Part shown: one piece after another, positions 1 through 5,649 of the stretch
Layout: every line of letters begins with the position of its first letter
Numbering within the stretch: the stretch's first letter is position 1
Origin: JBFMFE01 sp040752295
Lineage (GTDB): Bacteria > UBP15 > UBA6099 > JBFMBQ01
DNA: 5,767 bases
Direction: 5' to 3'
Assembly: GCA_040752295.1 (NCBI GenBank)
Contig: JBFMFE010000186.1
Span: forward strand, 1-5,767
Made by a program: the position numbers and the translations under genes
Notes under the pieces: generated by a model
Told to the model about the DNA's origin: nothing
The model's input: only the letters and a program-made list of their open reading frames with translations
Database searches by the model: none

Positions 1-2
1 CG

Positions 3-143
3 GGCTGGAGTGCAAACACCGCCTTGTTTCCCGCGCTCCGCGCGGGAGTGAAGGCGGCGATGACTCGCCGCAGTCCAAGGCGGCTGAAGCCACAATACAT
101 CGTGACGAAGAATGTGCGAAAGTTCACAGGGAGGGAAAAATGA
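3..143 (+). CDS. C-terminal end of an unidentified upstream protein (partial)
   Basis: An open frame enters from the left edge and ends at a TGA at 141-143. It encodes 46 residues starting GWSANTALFPALRAGVK and ending KFTGREK. The stop overlaps the ATG of the next gene (ATGA at 140-143), a spacing typical of genes in one operon, and most third codon positions are G or C, as in the rest of the window. The tail is strongly basic (several RR, RRLK and KNVRK clusters) and has no membrane segment. I do not recognise the family from this tail. A second frame, in register with the next gene, is also open to the left edge, but its translation looks less protein-like. The call therefore rests on overlap and codon use only. 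Confidence 0.5.
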   Translation, partial: GWSANTALFPALRAGVKAAMTRRSPRRLKPQYIVTKNVRKFTGREK

Positions 144-625
144 AAAAGCGGGCGATTCGAATTGGAGTGATGGGCGGCAGCACGACAGGGAATAAAGGAC
201 GCCGATTGGCTGAGGCAGTCGGAAGACGTATCGCTGAAAAAGGCGCGATTCTCGTGTGCGGAGGGCTTGGGGGCATAATGGAAGCGGCGGCGAAGGGGGC
301 AAAAGAAGCCGGCGGAACAGTCGTGGGTATATTGCCGGGCGACGATGAGAAAGAAGCTAATGAATACATTGACATTCCGATAATCACAGGGATGGGACAC
401 GCAAGAAACGTAATAAATGTAAAAACTTCACACGTAATAATCGCGATTCAGGGAGAATCCGGCACAATTTCCGAAATAGCCCTCTCACTAAAATGTGGAA
501 AGCCTGTCATCGTCCTCGATTCCTGGCGGCTTGACAAAATAGGCTGCACTGACACAAACCTCCATGTCGCACATACCCCGGAAGAAGCGGTCGAAAAAGC
601 TTTTAAATTGGCAGAGTGTGTATAA
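140..625 (+). CDS. TIGR00725 / LOG-like Rossmann-fold nucleotide-binding protein
   Basis: This 161-residue protein belongs to the SLOG/LOG-like superfamily (TIGR00725 type, related to the MoCo-carrier and 'lysine decarboxylase-like' proteins). Visible signatures are an N-terminal beta strand with a Gly-rich turn (IGVMGGS, residues 8-14), the loop CGGLGGIMEAA (40-50) typical of nucleotide-phosphate binding, an RN pair at 89-90, and the family signature GESGTISEIA (105-114), which corresponds to GGxGTxxE of LOG proteins. The C-terminal part (KPVIVLDSW, 121-129) closes the Rossmann fold. Its length is normal for the family. The physiological substrate of this subgroup is not established; cytokinin-type nucleotide hydrolase activity is known only for true LOG proteins. 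The start is supported by a strong ribosome-binding site, AGGGAGGG at 128-135, about 5 bases before the ATG. Base composition is near 50% G+C by sampled lines, falling to about 40% around 361-480 and well below the neighbours. No membrane segment is present, so it is probably cytoplasmic. Confidence 0.9.
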   Translation: MKKRAIRIGVMGGSTTGNKGRRLAEAVGRRIAEKGAILVCGGLGGIMEAAAKGAKEAGGTVVGILPGDDEKEANEYIDIPIITGMGHARNVINVKTSHVIIAIQGESGTISEIALSLKCGKPVIVLDSWRLDKIGCTDTNLHVAHTPEEAVEKAFKLAECV

Positions 626-634
626 AAGGGGTGT

Positions 635-661
635 AAAGTTCCGCAAGGCGTCGCTTTTTTT
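635..661 (+). terminator. Weak candidate intrinsic terminator after the LOG-like gene
   Basis: AAAG (635-638) can pair with CTTT (654-657), and CGC with GCG inside it, followed by a run of seven T (655-661). The stem is interrupted by mismatches and shares bases with the T run, so it would be inefficient. It lies just after the stop at 625 and just before the next promoter candidate, which fits separation of the two genes. Confidence 0.35.
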
Positions 662-673
662 GTTAAAATCCTC

Positions 674-679
674 TATAAT
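674..679 (+). promoter_or_regulatory. Candidate -10 box for the sepF-like gene
   Basis: There is a perfect TATAAT at 674-679 in the most AT-rich stretch of the window (661-720 is about 30% G+C). No good -35 box lies 17 bases upstream; TTGTTA at 660-665 is too close for this -10 but would stand 18 bases from a weaker TACAAA at 684-689. Transcription would begin near 686, just ahead of the ribosome-binding site at 701. Confidence 0.4.
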
Positions 680-700
680 TAAATACAAACTTCGAAAAGG

Positions 701-728
701 AAGGAGTTGGCGCTATTATATTGTCGCC
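701..728 (+). promoter_or_regulatory. Distant Shine-Dalgarno AAGGAG with an intervening hairpin before the sepF-like start
   Basis: A strong AAGGAG (701-706) lies 25 bases before the ATG at 732, too far for ordinary use. Between them GGCG (709-712) can pair with CGCC (725-728). If formed, this stem leaves only about 5 unpaired bases between the ribosome-binding site and the ATG. No in-frame ATG, GTG or TTG lies closer to the ribosome-binding site; the only in-frame alternative there is ATT at 720. Confidence 0.4.
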
Positions 729-731
729 GTT

Positions 732-998
732 ATGTTAACGAAAGACATTTTTGAAGATGAAATCATCGTAACGAATCCCTCAACGTTCGATGAGGTCAAA
801 AGGGCTGCCGAAGGGCTGAAATCCCGAAAACCCGCAATCGTAAACCTCAACCGGCTCAACGCGGACGAACGGATGTGGGCGGCGCACTTTCTTAACGGCG
901 TGGTCTTCGCCATCAACGGCAGTTCAAGAGAAATCCAGAAGTGGATTTTCCTCTACTCCCCTAACGGCGTCTCCGTAAAACTCGAACCGGAAGACTGA
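732..998 (+). CDS. sepF: Minimal SepF-like cell division protein
   Basis: This 88-residue protein matches the conserved C-terminal domain of SepF (DUF552), the FtsZ-binding factor that helps shape and anchor the Z-ring. Visible family features are TFDEVKRAAEGLKSRKPAIVNL (residues 18-39 region, strand-helix-strand), RLNADER (41-47), FLNGVVFAINGS (53-64) and IFLYSPNGVSV (72-82). These correspond to the FLxGxVYAIxG and IFLxTPxxV core of characterised SepF. The N-terminal amphipathic membrane-targeting helix and the acidic linker of classic SepF (about 150 residues in Bacillus) are absent. The frame stays open upstream to 564, but the added residues overlap the LOG-like gene and read through terminator and promoter sequence, so I chose the ATG at 732. 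It is convergent with folC, 63 bases from the folC stop, with no clear terminator between them. It could also be a SepF paralogue with a different job. Confidence 0.85.
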   Translation: MLTKDIFEDEIIVTNPSTFDEVKRAAEGLKSRKPAIVNLNRLNADERMWAAHFLNGVVFAINGSSREIQKWIFLYSPNGVSVKLEPED

Positions 999-1061
999 GC
1001 AGCATAAATCCCACGAAACAAACCCTCACGCGAACCCCACGCGCGCCGCCCAAAAGCCCCA

Positions 1062-2390
1062 TTATGCCCGGCGCGCCGCATCCCGACCATGCAGCCGTTT
1101 CAACCACTTCTTCGCCTCGCCGACCGCGTAAAGTGAACCTGAAACACAAACTGTACCGCCGCGGCGGGCGTGTGCAGCCGCGTACCTCATCGCCTCGTCC
1201 ATGTCCCCCGCCAGAAAATTCACCTCCCGACCGCAACTGCGCATGACATCGCCCACCTCCCGCGCCGTCAAAGCCCTGCCGCCCGCAAGACCCACGGGCA
1301 CAACCTCGTCCACCGCCCCCCACAGAACCCTCCCCACTCCGCGCACGTCCTTGTCGCGCATCATTCCCAGAACCAAGAGTTTCTTCCCATCCAGCTTCAC
1401 CAGTTCGCGCGCCAGCGCAGCCGCCGCGGGAGGATTGTGCGCGCCGTCGAGCAGGACCGTCCCGCCTCCCTCCACTTCAAAAAACTCCATCCTGCCCTCA
1501 AACCTGACGCCGCCGAACCCGCGCCGAAGACACCCGGGAGAAAAAGAAAACCCCTCCCCCTCCAGAACCTTCAGCACGGCGAGCGCCGTCCTTGCGTTTC
1601 CCACCTGGAAATCGCCCGCAAGCGGCAGAAAGACCTCCACCGGCGCCTCGAAAAAACCCCGAACCACAAGCACCGATCCCCGCCGGTTCTTCTCCGCCGC
1701 CCGGCAGTTTACGAGTTCCCGGTCCCTGAAAAGCATCGCCTCCCTGCGGCGGCAGGCGTCTTTCAAGACCTTCATTGCGGCTGGTCTCTGCGGCGCCGAC
1801 ACGACCTTCACCCCGCGCACAATGATCCCTGCCTTCTCGCCGGCGATTTTCTCGAGCGTGCGCCCTAAAACCGCCACGTGGTCGTGACCGATCGGCGTGA
1901 TCGCCGCCGCAGCCGGTCTCACAACGCGGGTCGAGTCGAGCCGACCACCGAGTCCCGTCTCCACGACCGCGATCTCCACTCCTTTCCGCCTGAAAAACTC
2001 CATCGCGATCGCCGTCATGACCTCGAAATAAGTGTACTCATCCCCACGCACCGCCTTTCTCACCGCACCCGCCGTCTCCACGAATTCGCGCTTCGAGACC
2101 ATCTCTCCGTTAACGACAATCCTTTCCCTCACGTCAACGAGATGCGGCGAGGTGTAAAGCCCCGTTCTGTACCCCGCCCGGGCGAGCACGGAAGCCGTCA
2201 TCGCGCACACCGACCCCTTCCCCACCGTGCCCGCGACGTGAACGCTCATGAATTCACGCTGGGGATTCCCCAGGAGGCGCGCGAGTTTCCGTATGCCATT
2301 GAGACTGAAAACCGGCTTCAGAACGTGCGAGTTTTTTTCGAAGTTGGAAAAACCGTCGAGCCAGGCCTGAACCTTTTTAAACTCACTCAT
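1062..2390 (-). CDS. folC: Bifunctional folylpolyglutamate synthase / dihydrofolate synthase
   Basis: This 442-residue Mur-ligase-family enzyme is the usual length for FolC. It adds glutamate to dihydropteroate and/or to folates in an ATP-dependent reaction in the cytoplasm. In order: the P-loop HVAGTVGKGSV (residues 51-61), YTSPHLVDVRERI (79-91), FEVMTAIAMEFF (122-133), ETGLGGRLDSTRVV (144-157), the HDH motif with EKAGII (169-171 and 185-190; K186 is the expected carbamylated lysine), the Gln/Asn-Ala segment GDFQVGNARTAL (259-270), and in the C-terminal domain DGAHNP (315-320), DKDV (346-349) and SGSLYAVGE (417-425). The P-loop carries Val where nearly all bacterial members have Asn (GTNGKGS). 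The gene runs opposite to its neighbours, convergent with sepF and divergent from the LeuA-like gene. Its ribosome-binding site is weak (GGCGGG, 10 bases before the ATG on the minus strand). No accD or other folate gene is adjacent. Confidence 0.95.
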   Translation of the reverse strand: MSEFKKVQAWLDGFSNFEKNSHVLKPVFSLNGIRKLARLLGNPQREFMSVHVAGTVGKGSVCAMTASVLARAGYRTGLYTSPHLVDVRERIVVNGEMVSKREFVETAGAVRKAVRGDEYTYFEVMTAIAMEFFRRKGVEIAVVETGLGGRLDSTRVVRPAAAAITPIGHDHVAVLGRTLEKIAGEKAGIIVRGVKVVSAPQRPAAMKVLKDACRRREAMLFRDRELVNCRAAEKNRRGSVLVVRGFFEAPVEVFLPLAGDFQVGNARTALAVLKVLEGEGFSFSPGCLRRGFGGVRFEGRMEFFEVEGGGTVLLDGAHNPPAAAALARELVKLDGKKLLVLGMMRDKDVRGVGRVLWGAVDEVVPVGLAGGRALTAREVGDVMRSCGREVNFLAGDMDEAMRYAAAHARRGGTVCVSGSLYAVGEAKKWLKRLHGRDAARRA

Positions 2391-2448
2391 GGAGAAATAA
2401 CCCGCCGCTGAACCGCCGCCGCCCTCGCCCCCGGGGCGTATCCGGCAT

Positions 2449-2478
2449 ATTCTTATTGAAACCGTCGCCCCGCTTCAA
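2449..2478 (-). promoter_or_regulatory. Weak promoter candidate for folC
   Basis: On the minus strand TTGAAG (2478-2473) is followed after 18 bases by AAGAAT (2454-2449). That is five of six matches at -35 and four of six at -10. Transcription would start near 2442, giving a leader of about 50 bases before the folC ATG. It overlaps the stronger rightward promoter, so the two would compete. Confidence 0.3.
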
Positions 2479-2485
2479 GTATAAT
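2456..2485 (+). promoter_or_regulatory. Sigma70-type promoter of the LeuA-like gene (TTGAAA, 18 bases, TATAAT)
   Basis: TTGAAA (2456-2461) and a perfect TATAAT (2480-2485) are 18 bases apart, which predicts a start of transcription near 2492. This decides the downstream start codon. A TTG at 2456 opens the same reading frame but lies within the -35 box and upstream of the transcript. The ATG at 2522 with AGAGGT (2507-2512) is therefore the real start, with a leader of about 30 bases. Confidence 0.7.
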
Positions 2486-2521
2486 TCATCGGGAACGCCC
2501 GACGGCAGAGGTCTCGGGACG

Positions 2522-4330
2522 ATGAGAGGAAAACTGTTGTTCAAACCGAAGAAGGTCTATACGCTCCAGGACGTGGAGAACCCCAGCCTGTTCCGCGAAC
2601 AGTTCCCGTACCACGAGATACCGAGGATAATGTTCGACAGGGATTCGGTGGAGCTTGAACCCGCCGATGAGATATGGATTACGGACACCACGTTCCGCGA
2701 CGGTCAGCAGTCGCGCCCGCCGTACACGACGCAGCAGATCGTTGACCTGTACGAACTGCTCCACCGCCTCGGCGGTCCTGCCGGCGTGATCAGGCAGTCG
2801 GAATTTTTTCTCTACAGCGCAAGGGACCGGGAAGCCGTCGAGAAATGCCTGTCCCTCGGATACCGTTACCCGGAAGTGACCGGCTGGATACGCGCCTCGA
2901 AGGACGAACTCAACCTTGTCAGGTCCCTCGGGATCCGCGAGACGGGCATACTGACGTCGGTATCCGACTACCACATCTTCATGAAGCTGGGGCTGACGCG
3001 GCGCCAGGCGATGGACCAGTACGTTTCCGTCGTGGAGAAAGCCCTCGGCATGAACATACGCGTTCGGTGCCACTTCGAGGACGTCACGCGCGCCGACGTC
3101 TACGGGTTCTGCGTGCCGTTCGCGTGCGAGCTGATGCGCCTCTACCACGAAAGCGCCGTTCCCGTGAAAATCCGCATGTGCGACACGATGGGCTTCGGCG
3201 TGCCGTTCCCGAATGCCGTTCTCCCCAGAAGCGTCCCCAGGATCATCCACGCCCTGCGCCACGACGCCGATGTTCCCCCTCACTGCCTCGAATGGCACGG
3301 GCACAACGACTTTCACAAGGTGATCATCAACGCCACAACGGCATGGCTCTACGGGTGCTCGGCGGTCAACGCCTCGATGCTGGGCATCGGTGAGCGCACG
3401 GGAAATCCGCCGCTCGAAGCCGCGGTACTGGACTACATAGCCCTCAAAGGGCACGACGACGGAATAGACACGAAGGTGGTCACCGAGATCGCGAGGTACT
3501 TCGAGAGGAACATCAAGTACCGCATCCCGCACAACCAGCCGTTCGTGGGCGCCGAGTTCAACGTCACGAGCGCCGGCATCCACGCCGACGGGCTTATGAA
3601 GGACGAGGAGGTCTATAACATTTTCGACACCTCTTCGATACTGAACCGCCCTCCCTCGGTCTCCATCACGGACAAATCCGGTTCCGCGGGCATCGCACAG
3701 TGGATGAACGACCATCTCGGTCTGGAGCCGCGGTCGCGGATTGATAAAAGACACAGCGGCGTTCAGAAGATCGTCAGGTGGGTCAACGAACAGTACCGCG
3801 CGGGACGGACGACCGCGATCTCCCATGAGGAAATGCTCGAACTCGCTCACAAGTACCTCCCCGAGTACTTCGAGGTTGACCTCGCCCTCCTCAGGGAGGT
3901 CGCACACGACGCAATGGCGGAATTCATCGAAAAACTCTCGAGACACCCGAACATGGTTTCCATGAAAAGAGAGCTTCAGGAACCCATGCTCCAGCAGGCT
4001 TTTAAGGATAACCCGTTCGTACAGCTCGCGCTCGTTGCGAACGGCAAGGGCGAAAAGAACACGGACATCTTCCTGCGCACCGGCAGGATAACGAAAGAGC
4101 AGGAAAAGAGGCTCGACAAGAACTACACGAAGCGGGCGTGGTTCATCGTCCCGTTCGAAAACGGCACGATACACGTGACCAACCTCTTCAAATCCAAGAT
4201 CACGGGGCTTTTAGGACTGACGGTCGCCGCGCCCGTACGCAAAAACGACAGGATAATCGGCGTTCTGCGGCTCGACTGCAAGTTCGAGGACCTCATAGAC
4301 TTCGCGCGCGAAAAACAAACCCGCACCTGA
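2522..4330 (+). CDS. LeuA/Re-citrate synthase-family metallolyase with C-terminal Cache-like domain
   Basis: This 602-residue protein has a catalytic DRE-TIM (HMGL-like/pyruvate carboxyltransferase) barrel at about residues 52-330, which condenses acetyl-CoA with a 2-oxoacid. Visible are TDTTFRDGQQS (54-64; R59 catalytic, D60 metal ligand), WHGHND (258-263; H259 and H261 metal ligands), GIGERTGNPPLE (288-299; N295 metal ligand), and the linker motif SAGIHADG (350-357) shared with isopropylmalate and homocitrate synthases. The loop is RDGQQ where LeuA has RDGEQ. After a helical region (400-490), residues 494-592 do not look like the LeuA allosteric domain. They resemble a PDC/Cache sensor: YTKRAWF (535-541), then a strand with TNLF, LTVAAPV (566-572) and IIGVLRLD (578-585). 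No signal peptide or membrane segment is present, so the domain would sense something in the cytoplasm. The substrate (2-oxoisovalerate, pyruvate, 2-oxoglutarate or oxaloacetate) is not determined by sequence. No leucine or nif genes are nearby. The start is set by the promoter at 2456-2485. Confidence 0.9.
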   Translation: MRGKLLFKPKKVYTLQDVENPSLFREQFPYHEIPRIMFDRDSVELEPADEIWITDTTFRDGQQSRPPYTTQQIVDLYELLHRLGGPAGVIRQSEFFLYSARDREAVEKCLSLGYRYPEVTGWIRASKDELNLVRSLGIRETGILTSVSDYHIFMKLGLTRRQAMDQYVSVVEKALGMNIRVRCHFEDVTRADVYGFCVPFACELMRLYHESAVPVKIRMCDTMGFGVPFPNAVLPRSVPRIIHALRHDADVPPHCLEWHGHNDFHKVIINATTAWLYGCSAVNASMLGIGERTGNPPLEAAVLDYIALKGHDDGIDTKVVTEIARYFERNIKYRIPHNQPFVGAEFNVTSAGIHADGLMKDEEVYNIFDTSSILNRPPSVSITDKSGSAGIAQWMNDHLGLEPRSRIDKRHSGVQKIVRWVNEQYRAGRTTAISHEEMLELAHKYLPEYFEVDLALLREVAHDAMAEFIEKLSRHPNMVSMKRELQEPMLQQAFKDNPFVQLALVANGKGEKNTDIFLRTGRITKEQEKRLDKNYTKRAWFIVPFENGTIHVTNLFKSKITGLLGLTVAAPVRKNDRIIGVLRLDCKFEDLIDFAREKQTRT

Positions 4331-4351
4331 AAGCCCCGCGGACCGTCTTCC

Positions 4352-4383
4352 TTGAAAACCACGATCAGCCGCGATGGCATAAT
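4352..4383 (+). promoter_or_regulatory. Candidate extended -10 promoter for the three-gene cluster
   Basis: TTGAAA (4352-4357) is followed after 20 bases by CATAAT (4378-4383), which is preceded by TGG and so forms an extended -10 (TGnCATAAT). The spacing is longer than ideal, but an extended -10 can compensate. The -35 box is identical to that of the LeuA-like gene. Transcription would begin near 4390, 20 bases before the next ATG. Confidence 0.35.
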
Positions 4384-4410
4384 CCCGACAACCGAAAAGA
4401 GCAGCGTTCG

Positions 4411-4965
4411 ATGCCCGAATACAAGCTCGCATACATTGACACTCACCGGTCGGAAAGAAACACCTTCATCGGCGGAGTGCTCGTAACGGACTCCTACGGA
4501 CTGCCCCTCGAATTCCGTCACACCGACGCCGTCGCGCCGACGCGCATCGAGCAGATTCTCTACGGACGCGCGCTCGACCGCTACCTCAAAGCCGAGACGA
4601 TGGCGCGCTGTCTCCTCGACGATCTCGAAAACAAGCCCGACCTTCTGATCGTCCCCGACGAATCGTACTTCGCGCTCACGCGCCACTACCCGTTCCCACT
4701 CGCCCAGGTCGGCGTCGCGCGCCGTGACCCGCTCCCGTCCCATGGAGAAACCCTCGAGGTGAGTGAAAACGAAATCCTCGTCCAGATCCTCTCCATGCGC
4801 GAACCGGTCCGCGTCCGGGTGGACAAGAAAAACGCCCCCACGCTCGCGGCGATCAGGTCCATCCTCCTCGACGCAGGCAGAACCATGGACGTCCTCGAGC
4901 CGGCATCGCGCGTTCAGGAAGCGCTCAAGCACATGGCGCAGGAAGGAGCCGGCCGGCAGCGATGA
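4411..4965 (+). CDS. Uncharacterised conserved-looking 184-residue cytoplasmic protein
   Basis: I do not recognise a named domain. The protein opens with a strand-rich segment (KLAYIDTHRSERNTFIGGVLVTDSYGLPLEFRH, residues 5-37). Next come a helix with TRIEQILYGRALDRYLK (44-60), an aspartate-rich strand PDLLIVPDES (76-85), and a C-terminal part with alternating strand and helix (EILVQILSMREPVRVRV, 121-137; then 143-176). There is no signal peptide or membrane segment. The pattern 'VLVTDxxGLPLEFR...LYGxxLDRY' looks like a conserved family core rather than random reading. The start is the ATG at 4411, preceded by a weak purine stretch (AAAAGAG, about 4394-4400). The frame extends further upstream, but only as the shadow of the LeuA-like gene. 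Its last four bases are the ATGA that starts the next gene, so the two are probably translationally coupled and may act together. Confidence 0.85.
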   Translation: MPEYKLAYIDTHRSERNTFIGGVLVTDSYGLPLEFRHTDAVAPTRIEQILYGRALDRYLKAETMARCLLDDLENKPDLLIVPDESYFALTRHYPFPLAQVGVARRDPLPSHGETLEVSENEILVQILSMREPVRVRVDKKNAPTLAAIRSILLDAGRTMDVLEPASRVQEALKHMAQEGAGRQR

Positions 4966-5648
4966 CCCCGAGGCGGATTCACACCGGAGGCGTCCCTCTT
5001 ACAGCCGACACCCGCGCTTTCACGCTCAACGCACTGCGGGCGGAAAAATTCTCCGGGGCATCCCTCACCCTGCGCCCCGACCCGGCTCCGATCACCACAC
5101 TCGCCTTCACGGCTCAACCCGCGACGGCGAAACTTCCCCTGCTGCACGAAAAAAAAACCGCATCCCGCCGGATGCCGGGAGTCCCCGCGGCTTCGCCCCC
5201 CGGTGCGCGGGAGGTCCGGGTCTCCACGCGGAACCTGCCCTCCGGCTCGCGCGGCGTGCCCATCAGCCCGGTCAGGCTCGACCGCTGCCATCGCGTCCCG
5301 ATCTCCGCGCGGCGGAAACTCACCACATCCCACAGCCCGAAAATCAACGACGTCCCCGTCAGCCGCGAAATGCTCAACCTGCGCCATGTTCCATACCCGC
5401 AGATTTCAGAATTCATCCGCACGCTCGCCGAGAAAAACAAGGTAACTTACACCGACGTGCAGCTCATCGGCATATACGACGCCATCCCGTCCGAAATAAC
5501 CTCGTCCGTAACCCTCGATTCATATTCGGGAAAACTGCGGTTTTTCCTGAAACCGAGAAAGGGACAACGTCCCAGGTGCGTCAGGATGGCGTACGGGCGG
5601 CTGAGGTCCACGGGGAAAATCATCCAATCCGCCTTCCCGCTAACGTGA
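4962..5648 (+). CDS. Uncharacterised 228-residue protein with disordered basic middle and structured C-terminal domain
   Basis: The family is not recognised. Residues 1-65 are moderately structured. Residues 66-125 are rich in Arg, Pro and Ser (RRMPGV, SPPGAREVR, SARRK) and look disordered. Residues 126-200 read as a compact domain (helix REMLNLRHVPYPQISEFI, 135-152; helix and strand NKVTYTDVQLIGIYDAI, 159-175; strands SSVTLDSYSGKLRFFLKPR, 181-199). Third codon positions are GC-rich throughout this frame, including both sides of the A9 run at 5149-5157, which argues that it is one intact gene. The start overlaps the upstream stop (ATGA, 4962-4965), and the next gene begins 1 base after the stop, so it is the middle member of a coupled trio. 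A nucleic-acid-binding or scaffold role would fit the basic linker, but that is a guess. Confidence 0.75.
   Translation: MTPRRIHTGGVPLTADTRAFTLNALRAEKFSGASLTLRPDPAPITTLAFTAQPATAKLPLLHEKKTASRRMPGVPAASPPGAREVRVSTRNLPSGSRGVPISPVRLDRCHRVPISARRKLTTSHSPKINDVPVSREMLNLRHVPYPQISEFIRTLAEKNKVTYTDVQLIGIYDAIPSEITSSVTLDSYSGKLRFFLKPRKGQRPRCVRMAYGRLRSTGKIIQSAFPLT
5149..5178. other. A9 run followed by a GC-rich hairpin inside a coding region
   Basis: Nine A residues (5149-5157) contain the zero-frame heptamer A AAA AAA (5150-5156). Three bases later comes a perfect 6-base-pair stem, GCATCC (5160-5165) with GGATGC (5170-5175), around the loop CGCC; it extends through a bulge to CC/GG. On the plus strand this resembles a slippage or -1 frameshift element. 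Read on the minus strand it is a hairpin followed by T9, the form of an intrinsic terminator. Confidence 0.5.
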
Positions 5649-5649
5649 C

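Noticed and set aside
1..110. Possible cobalamin riboswitch or RNase P fragment suggested by hairpins
   Set aside because: No conserved riboswitch or RNase P sequence boxes could be found, and an open reading frame with suitable codon use covers the region.
564..731. Longer N-terminus for the sepF-like gene
   Set aside because: It overlaps the LOG-like gene and would translate a terminator-like T run and the -10 box; the residues do not resemble SepF.
999..1061. Terminator between convergent sepF and folC
   Set aside because: No hairpin with a T run is visible on either strand. Only a short direct repeat (CACGCG, twice) and GC-rich sequence are present.
1170..1887. Two long plus-strand open frames opposite folC
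   Set aside because: The translations are rich in Pro, Arg and Ser and lack domain-like patterning; folC on the other strand is unambiguous.
2486..4174. A 562-codon open frame antisense to the LeuA-like gene
   Set aside because: It mirrors a well-supported enzyme in a GC-rich region, where antisense frames stay open by codon bias. Its translation has no recognisable motifs.
4138..4410. Longer N-terminus for the 184-residue protein
   Set aside because: This part is the out-of-frame shadow of the 3' end of the LeuA-like gene and is Arg/Gln-rich.
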